Shown: positions 11,484 through 21,234, counted from the first letter of the stretch. The stretch is DNA of 43,705 nucleotides from an uncultured Aquabacterium sp. (GCF_947366995.1 NZ_CANBCC010000030.1:1-43705); one strand, 5' to 3'. Notes: a model not told the origin generated them from the letters alone. Numbers and translations: made by a program.

Positions 11484-11548
11484 GCCGGCGCAAGCCGGCT
11501 TGCTTGTCAGATTGAAAAGCCGCCGAGGTGCAAGCCCGGTGGCTTTTT
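11484..11548 (+). terminator. ilvC terminator, probably bidirectional
   Basis: First a GCCGGC/GCCGGC stem with a GCAA tetraloop (11484-11499). Then a classic intrinsic terminator: AAAAGCC-G-CCG (11515-11525) pairs with CGG-T-GGCTTTTT (11537-11548). The A-run on one side and T-run on the other allow it to stop both ilvC and the convergent seven-gene operon that ends at 11556. Confidence 0.85.
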
Positions 11549-11555
11549 CTTTGCC

Positions 11556-13082
11556 TCAGCGCGGTGCGCGCTCGGCGGTCTCTGCCCGAGAGGCCGTCTC
11601 GTCCTGCCAGCCACCTCCGATGGCCTGGTAGAAGGCGATGGTGGCGCGTGCGCGAGCCGCCTGGGTCTGGATCAGTTCGTCTTCGCGCTGCAGCGCAGTG
11701 AGGCGGGCTTCGAGCGCGGGCTGAAACAGCGTGCTGCCTTGTTCGAACAGGCGTTGGGCGTGGCGGGCTGCGTCGTTGCCGTGCTGCAGCGAGGCAGCGA
11801 GCTGCGTGGCGCGCTGATCGAGTGCGTGGCGCATGCCGTAGGCGTTCTCCACATCTTCCAGTGCGCTCAGCACCGCCTGTTCGTGCTGTACGGCGGCCGC
11901 TTCCAGCCGCGCGTCGGCCGAGGCGATGCGCGCGCGGATGCGGCCGCCTTCGAAGATGGGCAGGCGCATGCCGACGCCCCAGGCCGTGAACTGGTCGCGT
12001 GCGCCGAGGTTGTCGCCGATGCTCAGGCGCCCGTCGGTGTTCAGGAAGCCGAGGTAGAAGCTGGGCAGCAGCTCGGCCTTGGCGCTGCCGAGGCGGGCGG
12101 CGAGGGTGCGAACCTGGCGTGCGGTGCCGCGCACGTCGGGGCGTTGCTCGAGCACCGACGAAGGCAGCACGATGGGCAGCGCAGTCGGGATCACGCTGGC
12201 GTTGGCCGGGGCGGCGGCGGTGGGCGCGGGCAGGGTGCTCAGGGCGTCGGGCGTCTGGCCCGAGAGCACGGCCAGGCGGCGCAGGCGCGAGGCGAGCAGC
12301 CCCTGAAGCGGCGCGCGCTGGCCTTGGACGCTGGCCAGCTGCGCCTGGGCCCGGTCGATGTCGGCACGGCTGGCCTGGCCCGCCGTGAAGCGCCCGCGCA
12401 CGTAGCGCAGCAGCGTCTGCAGCGTGGTTTCGACCCGGTCGAGCACCCCCAGCCGGTGCTCGATGGCACGGGCTTCGACGTAGTTGGCGGCGATGTCGCC
12501 AGCCACGAGCAACTGCGCTCCGTGGACGCGTTCGGTCTGCGCCAGCTCGGCTTCGCGGGCGGCGTCGATGTCGCTGCGCCGACGACCGAAGAGGTCAACT
12601 TCCCATGCGGCGGCCAGGCCGAAGCCGTCGAAGCGACTGATGGGCACGCGGACGTCGGGCAAAGGCACCGGCAGGCCGTCCGGCGTCGAGGGCAGGAAGT
12701 CCTGGCGGTTGCGGCCGATCCCGCCAAAGCCCGAGAGCGTGGGATAGAGCGCGGATTCGGCCTGGCTGCTCACGCCGCGTGCCTCCTTGACCCGGGCGAG
12801 AGCGATCCGCACATCGGCGTTGGCCTGCAGGCCCTGTTCGATGAGGGTGTGCAGGGTCGGGTCGGGCACTTGCCTCCACCACCGGGCGGTGTCGGGCAGG
12901 GACGAGCCGGGCTCGGCCGGTGCTTCGGCAAAGCGGTCGGGTGGGGTCACCCGCTGGGCGGGCATGTCGACCTTCACGAGGGCGCATCCACACAGGGTGG
13001 CCACGGCGAAGGCCTGCAGCAGGTGGGTGGGCACGCGGTGCAGGTCAGCCCGCGTGGGCGGGCGGATGAAGAGCGCGTTCAT
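11556..13082 (-). CDS. outer-membrane efflux lipoprotein (NodT/OprM family, TolC-like)
   Basis: 508 residues. An N-terminal lipoprotein signal ends in TLCGC with C33 as the probable lipidated residue. Two repeated OEP domains follow (about 60-270 and 275-480), with AAWEVDLFGRRRSDIDAAREAELAQTE typical of NodT-type channels and GVGMRLPIFEGGRIRARI in the second repeat. It would form the trimeric outer-membrane duct for an efflux pump. The start ATG overlaps the stop of the MaoC-Pta gene (ATGA). No RND pump lies nearby; the pump genes upstream in the same unit are the YhiI-RbbA-YhhJ-like ABC exporter, so it probably serves that system. Residues 1-15 could be shortened if a later start is used. 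Confidence 0.9.
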   Translation of the reverse strand: MNALFIRPPTRADLHRVPTHLLQAFAVATLCGCALVKVDMPAQRVTPPDRFAEAPAEPGSSLPDTARWWRQVPDPTLHTLIEQGLQANADVRIALARVKEARGVSSQAESALYPTLSGFGGIGRNRQDFLPSTPDGLPVPLPDVRVPISRFDGFGLAAAWEVDLFGRRRSDIDAAREAELAQTERVHGAQLLVAGDIAANYVEARAIEHRLGVLDRVETTLQTLLRYVRGRFTAGQASRADIDRAQAQLASVQGQRAPLQGLLASRLRRLAVLSGQTPDALSTLPAPTAAAPANASVIPTALPIVLPSSVLEQRPDVRGTARQVRTLAARLGSAKAELLPSFYLGFLNTDGRLSIGDNLGARDQFTAWGVGMRLPIFEGGRIRARIASADARLEAAAVQHEQAVLSALEDVENAYGMRHALDQRATQLAASLQHGNDAARHAQRLFEQGSTLFQPALEARLTALQREDELIQTQAARARATIAFYQAIGGGWQDETASRAETAERAPR

Positions 13083-14497
13083 GTGATCGGGTGCTCGGTG
13101 GAAAGCCGGCCGTCGGCGTCGTGCAGCAGCACGGCCAGCGCGGCCGAGGCGAGCCGGGTGCGCGGGCTGTCAGCCGGGTTGGTGAGGATGATGGGCACGC
13201 GGGTGCCCAGCACGATGCCGGCGACGTCCGCATCGGCCAGCAGCGAGAGCTGCTTGACCAGCATGTCGCCCGTCTCCAGGTTGGGCACGACGAGCACGTT
13301 GGCCTGGCCTGCCACCGGCGACTGCGGATGCTTGAGGCGGGCAATGCGTTCGTTGATGGCAGCGTCCAGCGACAGCGGGCCGTCGACGATGCCGCCGGCA
13401 ATCTGATGGCGCTCGAGCATCTTGCACAGCGCGGCCGCGTCCATCGACGAGCTCAGGGTGCTGTGCACGGTTTCTGCGGCCGACAGGATGGCCACCCGCG
13501 GCTCGCTCAGGCCCAGCGTGCGCGCCAGGTCAATGGCGTTCTGCACGATGTCGCGCTTGTCTTCCAGCGTCGGCTGGATGTTGATGGCCGCGTCCGTGAC
13601 GATGAAGGGCCGCGGGTAGGTCGGCACATCGGCGATGTAGGCATGGCTGACGCGGCGGTGGGTGAGCAGGCCATCGCTGTGGTCCATCACGGCGTGCATC
13701 AGCATGCCGACCGTCACGGCACCCTGCATGACGGCCTGCACATCGCCTTCGCGGGCCAGGGCCACGGCCTGGTGGGCGGCGGCCGTCGGTCCGGGCGCTT
13801 CTTCGATTTCGCAGCCGTCGAGCTTGAGTTGCAGCTGCTCGGCCTGGGCACGGATGCGGCTGCCATTGCCCACCAGCACGGGCATCAGCAGGCCTGCGTG
13901 GGCGCATTCCAGTGCGGCCGTCAGCGTGTGTTCGTCATCCGGCCACACCACGGCACAGCGCAGCGGTGCGTGCGACTGCACCAGGCTCATCAATTGATCG
14001 AAGCGCTCGTGGCGGTGCAGGTGCACCTCGGGCAGGCTGTTGGGCGGGCGACTCACCTTGGTCTGCGGGGCAAGCACCTCGGCTTCGCCGGTGATGACGG
14101 GTTTGCCGAGCTGGTTGGTGCACACACAGTCGAGCCGCACGCGGTTGTTGGCCTCCTTGGCCTTCACCGTGACGGTCACGGTGATGCGGTCCCCGAGGCC
14201 CACCGGCCGCACGAACTGCAGCGTCTGGCCGACGTAGATGGTGCCCGGCCCGGGGAGCCTGGTGCCCAGCACGGTCGAGATCAGCGTACCACCCCACATG
14301 CCATGGGCGATGACCTTGTGAAAGGGCGTGTCGCGCGCATAGGCCTCGTCCAGATGGGCCGGGTTGACGTCGCCGCTCAGGATGGCGAAGAGCGCGATGT
14401 CGTCCTTGTTGAGGGTGCGAACGAGCGAGGCGCTGTCGCCCACGGACAGCTCGTCGTAGGTGCGGTTCTCCAGCAGAGCGGGGGTGTCGTTGGTCAT
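13079..14497 (-). CDS. bifunctional (R)-enoyl-CoA hydratase (MaoC) / phosphate acyltransferase (Pta/Ptb)
   Basis: 472 residues, two enzymes in one chain. The N-terminal hot-dog domain (about 10-150) carries the MaoC hydratase signature SGDVNPAHLDEAYA with catalytic D43 and H48 and AHGMWGG. It would hydrate enoyl-CoA to (R)-3-hydroxyacyl-CoA, the PHA synthase substrate. The C-terminal half (about 170-472) is a phosphotransacetylase/phosphotransbutyrylase domain, with HAVMDHSDGLLTHRR, FIVTDAAINIQPTLEDKRDI and a GIVDGPLSLDAA segment. The ATG at 14497 has an excellent GGAGG ahead of it. It sits 11 bp after phaC, whose product would use the hydroxyacyl-CoA. No acetate kinase is in the window, so whether the acyl-phosphate is used elsewhere is unknown. 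Confidence 0.92.
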   Translation of the reverse strand: MTNDTPALLENRTYDELSVGDSASLVRTLNKDDIALFAILSGDVNPAHLDEAYARDTPFHKVIAHGMWGGTLISTVLGTRLPGPGTIYVGQTLQFVRPVGLGDRITVTVTVKAKEANNRVRLDCVCTNQLGKPVITGEAEVLAPQTKVSRPPNSLPEVHLHRHERFDQLMSLVQSHAPLRCAVVWPDDEHTLTAALECAHAGLLMPVLVGNGSRIRAQAEQLQLKLDGCEIEEAPGPTAAAHQAVALAREGDVQAVMQGAVTVGMLMHAVMDHSDGLLTHRRVSHAYIADVPTYPRPFIVTDAAINIQPTLEDKRDIVQNAIDLARTLGLSEPRVAILSAAETVHSTLSSSMDAAALCKMLERHQIAGGIVDGPLSLDAAINERIARLKHPQSPVAGQANVLVVPNLETGDMLVKQLSLLADADVAGIVLGTRVPIILTNPADSPRTRLASAALAVLLHDADGRLSTEHPIT

Positions 14498-14508
14498 GGG
14501 GCCTCCGG

Positions 14509-16242
14509 TCAGGGCACGCGCACGTAGTCGCCCGGCGCGTCGGGCAGCACCTTCTTGCGGCCGCCGGGCAGGCCCATGCGGGGCGGGGCGACCAGGCCAC
14601 TCGAGTGTTCCACCAGCCAGGTCTGCCAGGCAGGCCACCACGAGCCTTCGACGCGGGGTGTCGTGGCCTGCCAGGTGTCCGGGTCGACATAGTGTTCATC
14701 GGCGGTGCGATGGTGGATCTGATAGCGACGGCGCGGGTGACCGGGCTCGCTGACGATGCCGGCGTTGTGCCCGCCGCTGGTCAGCACGAAGGTGAGGTCA
14801 ATGGGCAGCAGGTGCAGTTTGTAGACCGACTTCCACGGCGCGACGTGGTCGGTCACGGTGCCCACGGCAAAGGCCGGCATGCGGATGTCGGTGAACCACA
14901 CGGGGCTGCCGTCCACTTCGTAGCGGCCGCTGGCCAGGTCGTTGTGGAGGAAGAGCTTGCGCAGGTATTCGGAGTGCATGCGGTAGGGCATGCGCGTGGT
15001 GTCCGCGTTCCAGGCCATGAGGTCGTTGGGCTCGCTGCGCTGGCCCAGCATGTACTCCTTGAGCACGCGCGACCAGATCAGGTCGTTGGAGTGCAGCAGC
15101 TGGAAGGTGCCCGCCATCTGGCTGCCCTTGAGCACGCCTTCCTCGGCCATCATGGCCTCGATCAGGCTGACCTCGCTGTCGTTGATGAACAGCAGCAGCT
15201 CGCCGGCCTCGGTGAAGTCACCCTGCGCGGCAAACAGCGTCATCGAGGCCAGGCGGTCGTCGTGGGCGCGGCCCATGGCGGCGGCTGCAATCATCAGCAT
15301 GGTGCCGCCGAGGCAGTACCCCACGCCGTGCACCTTGCGGTCGGGCACGATGCGGTTGACGGTGTCGAGCGCGGCCATCACGCCAAGCTCGCGGTAGCAG
15401 TCCATGCCCTTGTCACGGTCCTCGGCGCTCGGGTTCTTCCACGAGATCATGAACACCGTGTGCCCCTGGTCGACCAGGTACTTCACCAGCGAGTTCTGCG
15501 GCTGCAGATCAAGGATGTAGTACTTCATGATCCAGGCCGGCACGATGAGGATCGGCTCGGCGTGCACCTTCTCGGTTGTCGGGCTGTACTGGATGAGCTC
15601 GATGAGATCATTGCGCATCACGACCTTGCCGGGCGTGATGGCGACGTTGCGGCCCACTTCGTACTGCTCCGTGCCGGCCGCCGGCAGACCGCGCATCAGC
15701 CGTTGCCAGTCATCGAACCAGTTCATGCCCCCGCGCACGAGGTTCATGCCGCCTTCCTGTGCCGTGGCCTCCAGCACGTCAGGGTTGAGCCACGGCAGGT
15801 TGGAAGGCGAGAAGACGTCTAGCCACTGGCGGGCGGCGAAGGTGGCGGTTTCTTCGGTCCGGCGGCCTACGCCGGGCACCTCGCGCGTGGCGCGGTCCCA
15901 CGCGCGTTGCACCAGCAGAAAGCCCTCTGCCCAGGCATTGAAGGGGAAGCGGCGCCAGCCCTCGGACTTGAATCGCTTGTCGGCCGGGACCTCGTCCTCT
16001 GGCGACAGCACCCGCTCGGTCGTGGCCTGGGCGTCTTCGATGAAGCGTTTGACCAGGTCAAGCTGTTTGCCCGGCGCCGTACCCAGGTGGCCCAGCCAGT
16101 CGAGGTAGACCAGTGCAGCCTGGATGGGCGAGATGCCGCCGGTCGCTTGCCCCAGGCGGGCCTGTGCGTGGCGGTCGAGCTCGGCGACCCAGTTCTGCCA
16201 GGCGTCCGGGCCCGGGGTCGGGGGCGTGCAAGAAGAGGTCAT
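14509..16242 (-). CDS. phaC: class I polyhydroxyalkanoate synthase
   Basis: 577 residues, the length of class I PhaC. It polymerises (R)-3-hydroxyacyl-CoA into storage polyester at the granule surface. The N-terminal PhaC_N region (about 90-260) includes FNAWAEGFLLVQRAW and the PPWINKYYILDL-like stretch, here PAWIMKYYILDLQPQNS. The alpha/beta-hydrolase core has the lipase-like box GYCLGG with catalytic C310, then D465 in TDHVAPW and H492 in SGGHNAG, so the triad is complete. The usual second residues of the box differ slightly among families but the nucleophile is intact. It follows the exporter permease by 22 bp and precedes MaoC-Pta by 11 bp. No phaA, phaB, phasin or PhaR lies beside it, so this may be an accessory synthase. 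Confidence 0.95.
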   Translation of the reverse strand: MTSSCTPPTPGPDAWQNWVAELDRHAQARLGQATGGISPIQAALVYLDWLGHLGTAPGKQLDLVKRFIEDAQATTERVLSPEDEVPADKRFKSEGWRRFPFNAWAEGFLLVQRAWDRATREVPGVGRRTEETATFAARQWLDVFSPSNLPWLNPDVLEATAQEGGMNLVRGGMNWFDDWQRLMRGLPAAGTEQYEVGRNVAITPGKVVMRNDLIELIQYSPTTEKVHAEPILIVPAWIMKYYILDLQPQNSLVKYLVDQGHTVFMISWKNPSAEDRDKGMDCYRELGVMAALDTVNRIVPDRKVHGVGYCLGGTMLMIAAAAMGRAHDDRLASMTLFAAQGDFTEAGELLLFINDSEVSLIEAMMAEEGVLKGSQMAGTFQLLHSNDLIWSRVLKEYMLGQRSEPNDLMAWNADTTRMPYRMHSEYLRKLFLHNDLASGRYEVDGSPVWFTDIRMPAFAVGTVTDHVAPWKSVYKLHLLPIDLTFVLTSGGHNAGIVSEPGHPRRRYQIHHRTADEHYVDPDTWQATTPRVEGSWWPAWQTWLVEHSSGLVAPPRMGLPGGRKKVLPDAPGDYVRVP

Positions 16243-16264
16243 GGTCAGGCTCCTGAGTTGGGCA

Positions 16265-17392
16265 TCAGCCCTGTCGGGCGAGCATCGATCTGAAACGCGA
16301 CAGCGCGATGACGAGGAAGAGGGCGCCCGCGGCCGTGACGATCAGCAGCTGAGGCCAGACGATGTCGAGCCCGGCATCCCGGTACAGCACCGACTGCACC
16401 AGCCGCACGAACTGCGTCGTGGGCGAGAACTGCACCAGCTGCTGCACGCGCGGCGGCATGCTTTCGACCGGCGTGGCCGCGCCCGACAGCAGGTACAGCA
16501 CTGCGTACACCGGCGACGACAGCAGGCCGAACTGCGGCATCGACGAGGCCAGCGTGGCCAGCATGATGCCCAGAGCCGTGACAGCGAACAGGTAGACCGT
16601 GGTGGCCAGCAGGATGAGGGGCACCGAGCCGGCCAGCGGCACGCCCAGCCACAGGTGCACGACCAGCCACAGCGACAGCATCACGGCCAGCACGATCACA
16701 GCGCCGTTGGCGATGATCTTGGCCAGGGCGATCTCGCTCGGGCGCACAGGCATGACCAGCAGGTGCTCGATGGTGCCGTGCTCGCGCTCGCGGATCACGG
16801 CCGCGCCCACGAGGATGATGGCCAGCACCGTCACGTTGGTCACGATCTGCATGACGGCCGTGAACCAGTACGACTGGGTGTTGGGGTTGTAGAGCACGTG
16901 CATCACCGGCCGCGTGGGCAGGCGCGCCTCGATGCCCTGCTGGTGGAAGAAATCGAGCAGCTCGCGGTAGAAAATTTCGTTGAGGTAGACCACGCCCAGG
17001 CCCGCCTGGGTCATGGCGGTGGCGTCGACCAGCACCTGCACGGTGGGCACGCGGCCGGCCAGCACATCGGCCTCGAAGCGCGGCGGGATGTCGATCACGA
17101 AGATCAGGTCGCCGCGGTCCATGGCCTGGGCGGCGGCCTGCGGCGTGGTGTCCACCGGGGGCTTGAAGTAGGGCGGTCGGATGGCGTCGCGCAGGCGGTG
17201 CGACAGCGCCGAGCGGTCGCCGTCGATGATGCCCACCGAAGCATTCGCCACCTCGGCCTTCACGCCCTTGGCGGTGCTGTAAATGGCCACCGAGAACGCG
17301 AACACGATCAGCGCCATCAGCGGCAGGTCGCCGGCCAGGCTGCGCAACTCCTTGCCTGACAGGCGCAGCACGTTGAGGATCCATTGCCGCAT
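16265..17392 (-). CDS. yhhJ: ABC-2 type transporter permease, YhhJ-like
   Basis: 375 residues. One N-terminal membrane helix (about 24-42), a large extracytoplasmic domain with FVIDIPPRFEADVLAGR and VDATAMTQAG, then five C-terminal helices with the ABC-2 signature AAVIREREHGTIEHLLVMPVRPSEIALAKI. By memory this is strikingly like E. coli YhhJ along its whole length, including SMPQFGLL and PTTQFVRLVQSVLYRDAGLDIVWPQ-type segments. It would pair with the permease half of the RbbA-like protein encoded 4 bp upstream to form the membrane channel of a drug or hydrophobic-compound exporter. The start at 17392 gives the expected family N-terminus (MRQWILNVLRLSGKELRSL). Substrate unknown. Confidence 0.92.
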   Translation of the reverse strand: MRQWILNVLRLSGKELRSLAGDLPLMALIVFAFSVAIYSTAKGVKAEVANASVGIIDGDRSALSHRLRDAIRPPYFKPPVDTTPQAAAQAMDRGDLIFVIDIPPRFEADVLAGRVPTVQVLVDATAMTQAGLGVVYLNEIFYRELLDFFHQQGIEARLPTRPVMHVLYNPNTQSYWFTAVMQIVTNVTVLAIILVGAAVIREREHGTIEHLLVMPVRPSEIALAKIIANGAVIVLAVMLSLWLVVHLWLGVPLAGSVPLILLATTVYLFAVTALGIMLATLASSMPQFGLLSSPVYAVLYLLSGAATPVESMPPRVQQLVQFSPTTQFVRLVQSVLYRDAGLDIVWPQLLIVTAAGALFLVIALSRFRSMLARQG

Positions 17393-17396
17393 GGCG

Positions 17397-20198
17397 TCAG
17401 GTCTCCTGCTTGCGCACGGCCAGCCGCGCGGCGGTCAGGTACAGCACGCCGAAGCCCAGCAGCGCGGCGTACATCGGCCCGAAGCTTTCCAGCCCCAGGC
17501 CCTTGGTGAAGGTGCCCAGGCTGATCAGCTGGAACCACGACGACGGAAAACCCAGCCCCACCCAGCGCGCGCTGCCCTCCAGCGTCGACACCGGGTACAG
17601 CAGGCCCGAAAAGTTCACCGAGGGGATCATGCAGAGGATGGCCGTGGCGAACGTGGCCGCCACCTGCGAGCGCAGAAAGGCCGACACCAGCAGCCCCAGC
17701 GCCGTGCCGGCAAACACGAAGCACAGCGCCCCGAGGCTGAGTGCGATGAAGCTGCCCTTGAGCGGCACCTGCAGCAGCGTGACGGACAGGCCCACCAGTG
17801 TCAGGTAGCTCAGCATGGCCAGCGCGATGTAGGGCAGTTGCTTGCCGATCAGGAACTGCGCCACCGTGGCCGGCGAGGCGTACAGGTTCACGATCGAGCC
17901 CATCTCCTTCTCGCGCACCACGCCCAGCGCGGTCAGCATGCTCGGGATGATGATCAGGCACAGCATCAGCAGGCCGGGCGTGAAGGCGTAGATGCTGCGG
18001 AACGACGGGTTGTAGACGAAGCGCGGCTCGAACCCGGCGGGCAGGGCAACCGGCGTCACGCCCGGGGTCTCGCGCGACAGGCGCATCGCGTGTTCCAGCA
18101 GGATGCCGCGCGCATAGCCGCGGATGTTCTCGGCGGTGAAGGGCTGTGCGCCGTCGATGTAGAAGCCCACTTCCGGCTGCCGGCCGGCCAGCAGGTCGCG
18201 GCCGTAGCCGGGCGGAATGTCGATCACCAGCAGCACGTCGCGCCGCTGCAGCCGCGGGCTGATCTCGGCCATGTCGTGTAGGGGTGGCTTCTGCACGAAG
18301 TAGCGCGAGCCCTCGAAATGCGAGATCAGCTGGCGGCTGTCGTGGCTCTGATCGTGGTCCAGCACCGCAAAGGCCACGCGCTCGATGTCGAACGAGATGG
18401 CCCAGGCCGCGGTCAGCAGCAGGATGATGGGGCCCAGCAGCGCAAAGGTCAGGCGGATGCGGTCACGGCGCAGCTCCATGCCTTCGCGCCGGGCAAAAGC
18501 CCACATGCGGGCCAGCCAGCCGAGTCGTGCCGCGCGGCCGGCATCGGGCGCTTGCGCTGTGGTGGCCGTATCCAGCTGTGGCTCACTGGATGAGCGGGTG
18601 TCGGCCTGAGCGGCATCCCGGGCGGCCTGCACCGTGGTGTCGGCGGCTTCCAGGCAGGTGATGAAGGCGGCTTCCAGTGTGGGAGCGCCATGCTGCTGGC
18701 GCAGGTCTTCCGGCGAGCCCACGGCCAGCACCGTGCCGCGGTGCATCAGCGAGATGCGGTCGCAGCGCTCGGCCTCGTTCATGAAGTGCGTGGACACAAA
18801 GATGGTGACGTGCTCGTCGCGCGACAGCCGCACCAGATGCCGCCAGAACAGGTCGCGCGCCGCCGGGTCCACGCCAGAGGTGGGCTCGTCGAGGATCAGC
18901 ACCTCGGGCCGGTGCAGACAGGCCGCGGCCAGCTGCAGCCTCTGGCGGATGCCCAGCGGCAGCGCCGAGGGCATGGCCTCGGCATGGTCGGCCAGCTCGA
19001 ACTGCGTCAGGGCCTGGGCAATCGCGCGGTCGGCCGCCGCGCTGTCCATGCGGTACAGCTGCGCGTGCAGACGCAGGTTGTGCACCACGCTCAGCTCTTC
19101 ATACAGCGAGAAGGCCTGCGACATGTAGCCCACGCGCATCCGCGTGGCCAGATCCCGGGCGTTGATCGGCTGGCCCAGCAGGCTGGCTTCCCCACTGCTG
19201 ATGTCGAGCAGGCCGGTCAGCATCTTCATCGTCGTCGTCTTGCCGCAGCCGTTCGAGCCGAGGAATCCGAAGATCTCGCCGCGTTCGATGCGGAAGCTCA
19301 CGTCGCTGACCGCCACGAAATCGCCGAAGCGCCGCGTGAGGTGACGGGCCTCGATCGCTGCTGGCCCCTCCGACAGCGTGCGCGGCGGAATGACCAGCGG
19401 CTCGCCGCTGCCGCGCCGTGCCGGCGGCAGCATCGCGATGTAGGCCGATTCCAGCGTGCCCTGCGGCGCCGTGGCCAGCACCTCGGTGGTGGGCTGGCAC
19501 ACCAGCACACGGCCGGCGTCCATGGCCACCAGCACGTCGAAACGTTCCGCCTCTTCCATGTAGGCGGTGGCCACGATCACCGTCATGCCCGGGCGCTCCT
19601 GGCGCAGCGCCTCGACCAGCGCCCAGAACTGGCGCCGCGACAGGGGATCGACCCCGGTGGTCGGCTCATCCAGGATCAACAGGTCCGGATCGTGCACCAG
19701 CGAGCAGCACAGCCCCAGCTTCTGCTTCATGCCGCCCGACAGCTTGCCGGCCGGGCGATCGCGGAAGGGCGACAGGCCGGTGGCGTCCATCAGGCGCTGG
19801 CTGCGTGCGGCCCGCTCCTGTGCGCCCTGACCGAACAGGCGCGCGAAGAAATCGATGTTCTCGGCCACCGACAGTGTCGGGTACAGGTTGCGGCCCAGTC
19901 CCTGCGGCATGAAGGCCACGCGCGGCGACAGCCGATGCCGGTCGGCGGCCGAGGCCACGTCCAGCCCGAGCACCTGCACCTCGCCCTGCTGCAGCCGCCG
20001 CACGCCCGCAACCAGTGACAGCAGCGTCGATTTGCCGACGCCGTCCGGCCCCACCAGGCCGATGGTCCGACCTGCGGGCAGTTGCAGGGTGACGTCGTCC
20101 AGGGCCAGGGTGTCACCGTGCCGATGCGAAACGCCGCGCACATCCACCGCCAGGGCGGAGGCCGACGGCGTCTGTGCGTGGGGTGGATGTTGCGCCAT
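17397..20198 (-). CDS. rbbA: RbbA-like fused protein: two ABC ATPases plus ABC-2 permease
   Basis: 933 residues. The first ATPase domain has the atypical Walker A GPDGVGKST (50-58), signature LSGGMKQKL and Walker B LLILDEPTTGVD. The second has GSNGCGKTT (314-322), a degenerate signature PLGIRQRLQ and Walker B VLILDEPTSGVD. After a polar linker (about 535-590) comes a permease with one helix (LTFALLGPIILLLTAAWAISF), an external domain and five C-terminal helices including ALGVVREKEMGSIVNLYASPA. The order matches E. coli RbbA (about 911 residues), named for ribosome binding but encoded beside YhiI and YhhJ; it also equals a YbhF-YbhS fusion. The ATG at 20198 was chosen because it lies 13 bp after the HlyD gene; an upstream ATG at 20255 would overlap it by 44 bases. 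Confidence 0.92.
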   Translation of the reverse strand: MAQHPPHAQTPSASALAVDVRGVSHRHGDTLALDDVTLQLPAGRTIGLVGPDGVGKSTLLSLVAGVRRLQQGEVQVLGLDVASAADRHRLSPRVAFMPQGLGRNLYPTLSVAENIDFFARLFGQGAQERAARSQRLMDATGLSPFRDRPAGKLSGGMKQKLGLCCSLVHDPDLLILDEPTTGVDPLSRRQFWALVEALRQERPGMTVIVATAYMEEAERFDVLVAMDAGRVLVCQPTTEVLATAPQGTLESAYIAMLPPARRGSGEPLVIPPRTLSEGPAAIEARHLTRRFGDFVAVSDVSFRIERGEIFGFLGSNGCGKTTTMKMLTGLLDISSGEASLLGQPINARDLATRMRVGYMSQAFSLYEELSVVHNLRLHAQLYRMDSAAADRAIAQALTQFELADHAEAMPSALPLGIRQRLQLAAACLHRPEVLILDEPTSGVDPAARDLFWRHLVRLSRDEHVTIFVSTHFMNEAERCDRISLMHRGTVLAVGSPEDLRQQHGAPTLEAAFITCLEAADTTVQAARDAAQADTRSSSEPQLDTATTAQAPDAGRAARLGWLARMWAFARREGMELRRDRIRLTFALLGPIILLLTAAWAISFDIERVAFAVLDHDQSHDSRQLISHFEGSRYFVQKPPLHDMAEISPRLQRRDVLLVIDIPPGYGRDLLAGRQPEVGFYIDGAQPFTAENIRGYARGILLEHAMRLSRETPGVTPVALPAGFEPRFVYNPSFRSIYAFTPGLLMLCLIIIPSMLTALGVVREKEMGSIVNLYASPATVAQFLIGKQLPYIALAMLSYLTLVGLSVTLLQVPLKGSFIALSLGALCFVFAGTALGLLVSAFLRSQVAATFATAILCMIPSVNFSGLLYPVSTLEGSARWVGLGFPSSWFQLISLGTFTKGLGLESFGPMYAALLGFGVLYLTAARLAVRKQET

Positions 20199-20211
20199 GG
20201 GGCCGCAATGC

Positions 20212-21234
20212 TCAGCGAGCCGATGCCGCGGAGGATGCCGGAGCTGCCGCGACACCGGGCAGCTTGACGGTCAGCGTGGCCGGCCAGGCCAACTGCGTGT
20301 CCGTACGCACGTAGGCATAGCCCGTCAGCCCAGCCTTCACGAACCCCGCGTGTTGCTGCGCCAGCGCGCGCGGCACGGCCAGCTTCACGCGGTAGACCAG
20401 CTTGTCGCGCTCGGTGGCGGTCTCCACATACTTGGGTGTGAACTGCGCCTCGGCGGCCACGAAGGTCACGTGCGCGGGCAGCATGTAGTCGGGCGCTGCG
20501 TCCAGCTGAAGCCGGGCCTCATCGCCCACCTTCAAGCGGCCCGCCACCGAGGTCGGCAGGAACACGGTCATGTGGACCTGGCTGGTGTCCAGCAGCGTGG
20601 CCACCCGCCCGCCCGACGGGATGACCGAGCCCGGCTCGACCACGCGGTACTCGATGCGGCCGTCCACCGGCGCGCGCAGGCTCATGTCGGCAATCGCCAC
20701 GTCGATGCGGCGGATCTGCGCGTCGGCCTCGGCGCGGGCCGCGGTGGCCTCACCGATGGCGGCAGTGGCCACCATCACGCCCGCGCGCTCGCCGTCGCGC
20801 TGGGCGGTGCGGCGGTCCACCTCGGCACCCGACACCAGCTCATCGCGGCGCAGCACGGCGGTGTGATCGAGCTCCAGCTGCGCCAGCCGGGCCTGCACTT
20901 GGCGCACGGCGGTCTCGGCTCGGGCGCGTGCCATGGCATTGGTGGCCCGTTCCCGAGCGGCTTCCACTGCGGCCCGCTGCGCCTGCAACTCGCTGCTGTC
21001 CTGTCGGGCGATCAGGTCGCCCGCGCGCACGACATCGCCCTCGCGCACTGGCAGTTCAACGATGCGGCCGGGGTACTTGGCCGCGACTTCGATGCGCTCG
21101 ACTTCCAGGCGGCCGTTGCTGCGTGCAATGCCGGCCGGCAGGTCGTCCCGGTGGGCCACGTACCAGTAGGCCGCGGCACCGGCGGTTGCCGCTGCGCAAG
21201 CCAGCACCACGGTGGTGATCACGGGGCGCTTCAT
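20212..21234 (-). CDS. yhiI: HlyD-family periplasmic adaptor (YhiI-like)
   Basis: 340 residues. An N-terminal membrane anchor (KRPVITTVVLACAAATAGAAAYWYV) is followed by a barrel-sandwich/lipoyl half (VAAKYPGRIVELPVREGDVVRAGDLIARQD), a long coiled coil (about 75-165, rich in Ala, Arg and Gln), and a second lipoyl half with APVDGRIEYRVVEPGSVIPSGGRVATLLD. The C-terminal beta barrel includes DAAPDYMLPAHVTFVAAEAQFTPKYVET, which closely recalls E. coli YhiI. It would link the inner-membrane ABC complex to an outer-membrane channel, and such a channel is encoded at the end of this same unit. The ATG overlaps the TetR stop (ATGA), so regulator and adaptor are translationally coupled. Confidence 0.93.
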   Translation of the reverse strand: MKRPVITTVVLACAAATAGAAAYWYVAHRDDLPAGIARSNGRLEVERIEVAAKYPGRIVELPVREGDVVRAGDLIARQDSSELQAQRAAVEAARERATNAMARARAETAVRQVQARLAQLELDHTAVLRRDELVSGAEVDRRTAQRDGERAGVMVATAAIGEATAARAEADAQIRRIDVAIADMSLRAPVDGRIEYRVVEPGSVIPSGGRVATLLDTSQVHMTVFLPTSVAGRLKVGDEARLQLDAAPDYMLPAHVTFVAAEAQFTPKYVETATERDKLVYRVKLAVPRALAQQHAGFVKAGLTGYAYVRTDTQLAWPATLTVKLPGVAAAPASSAASAR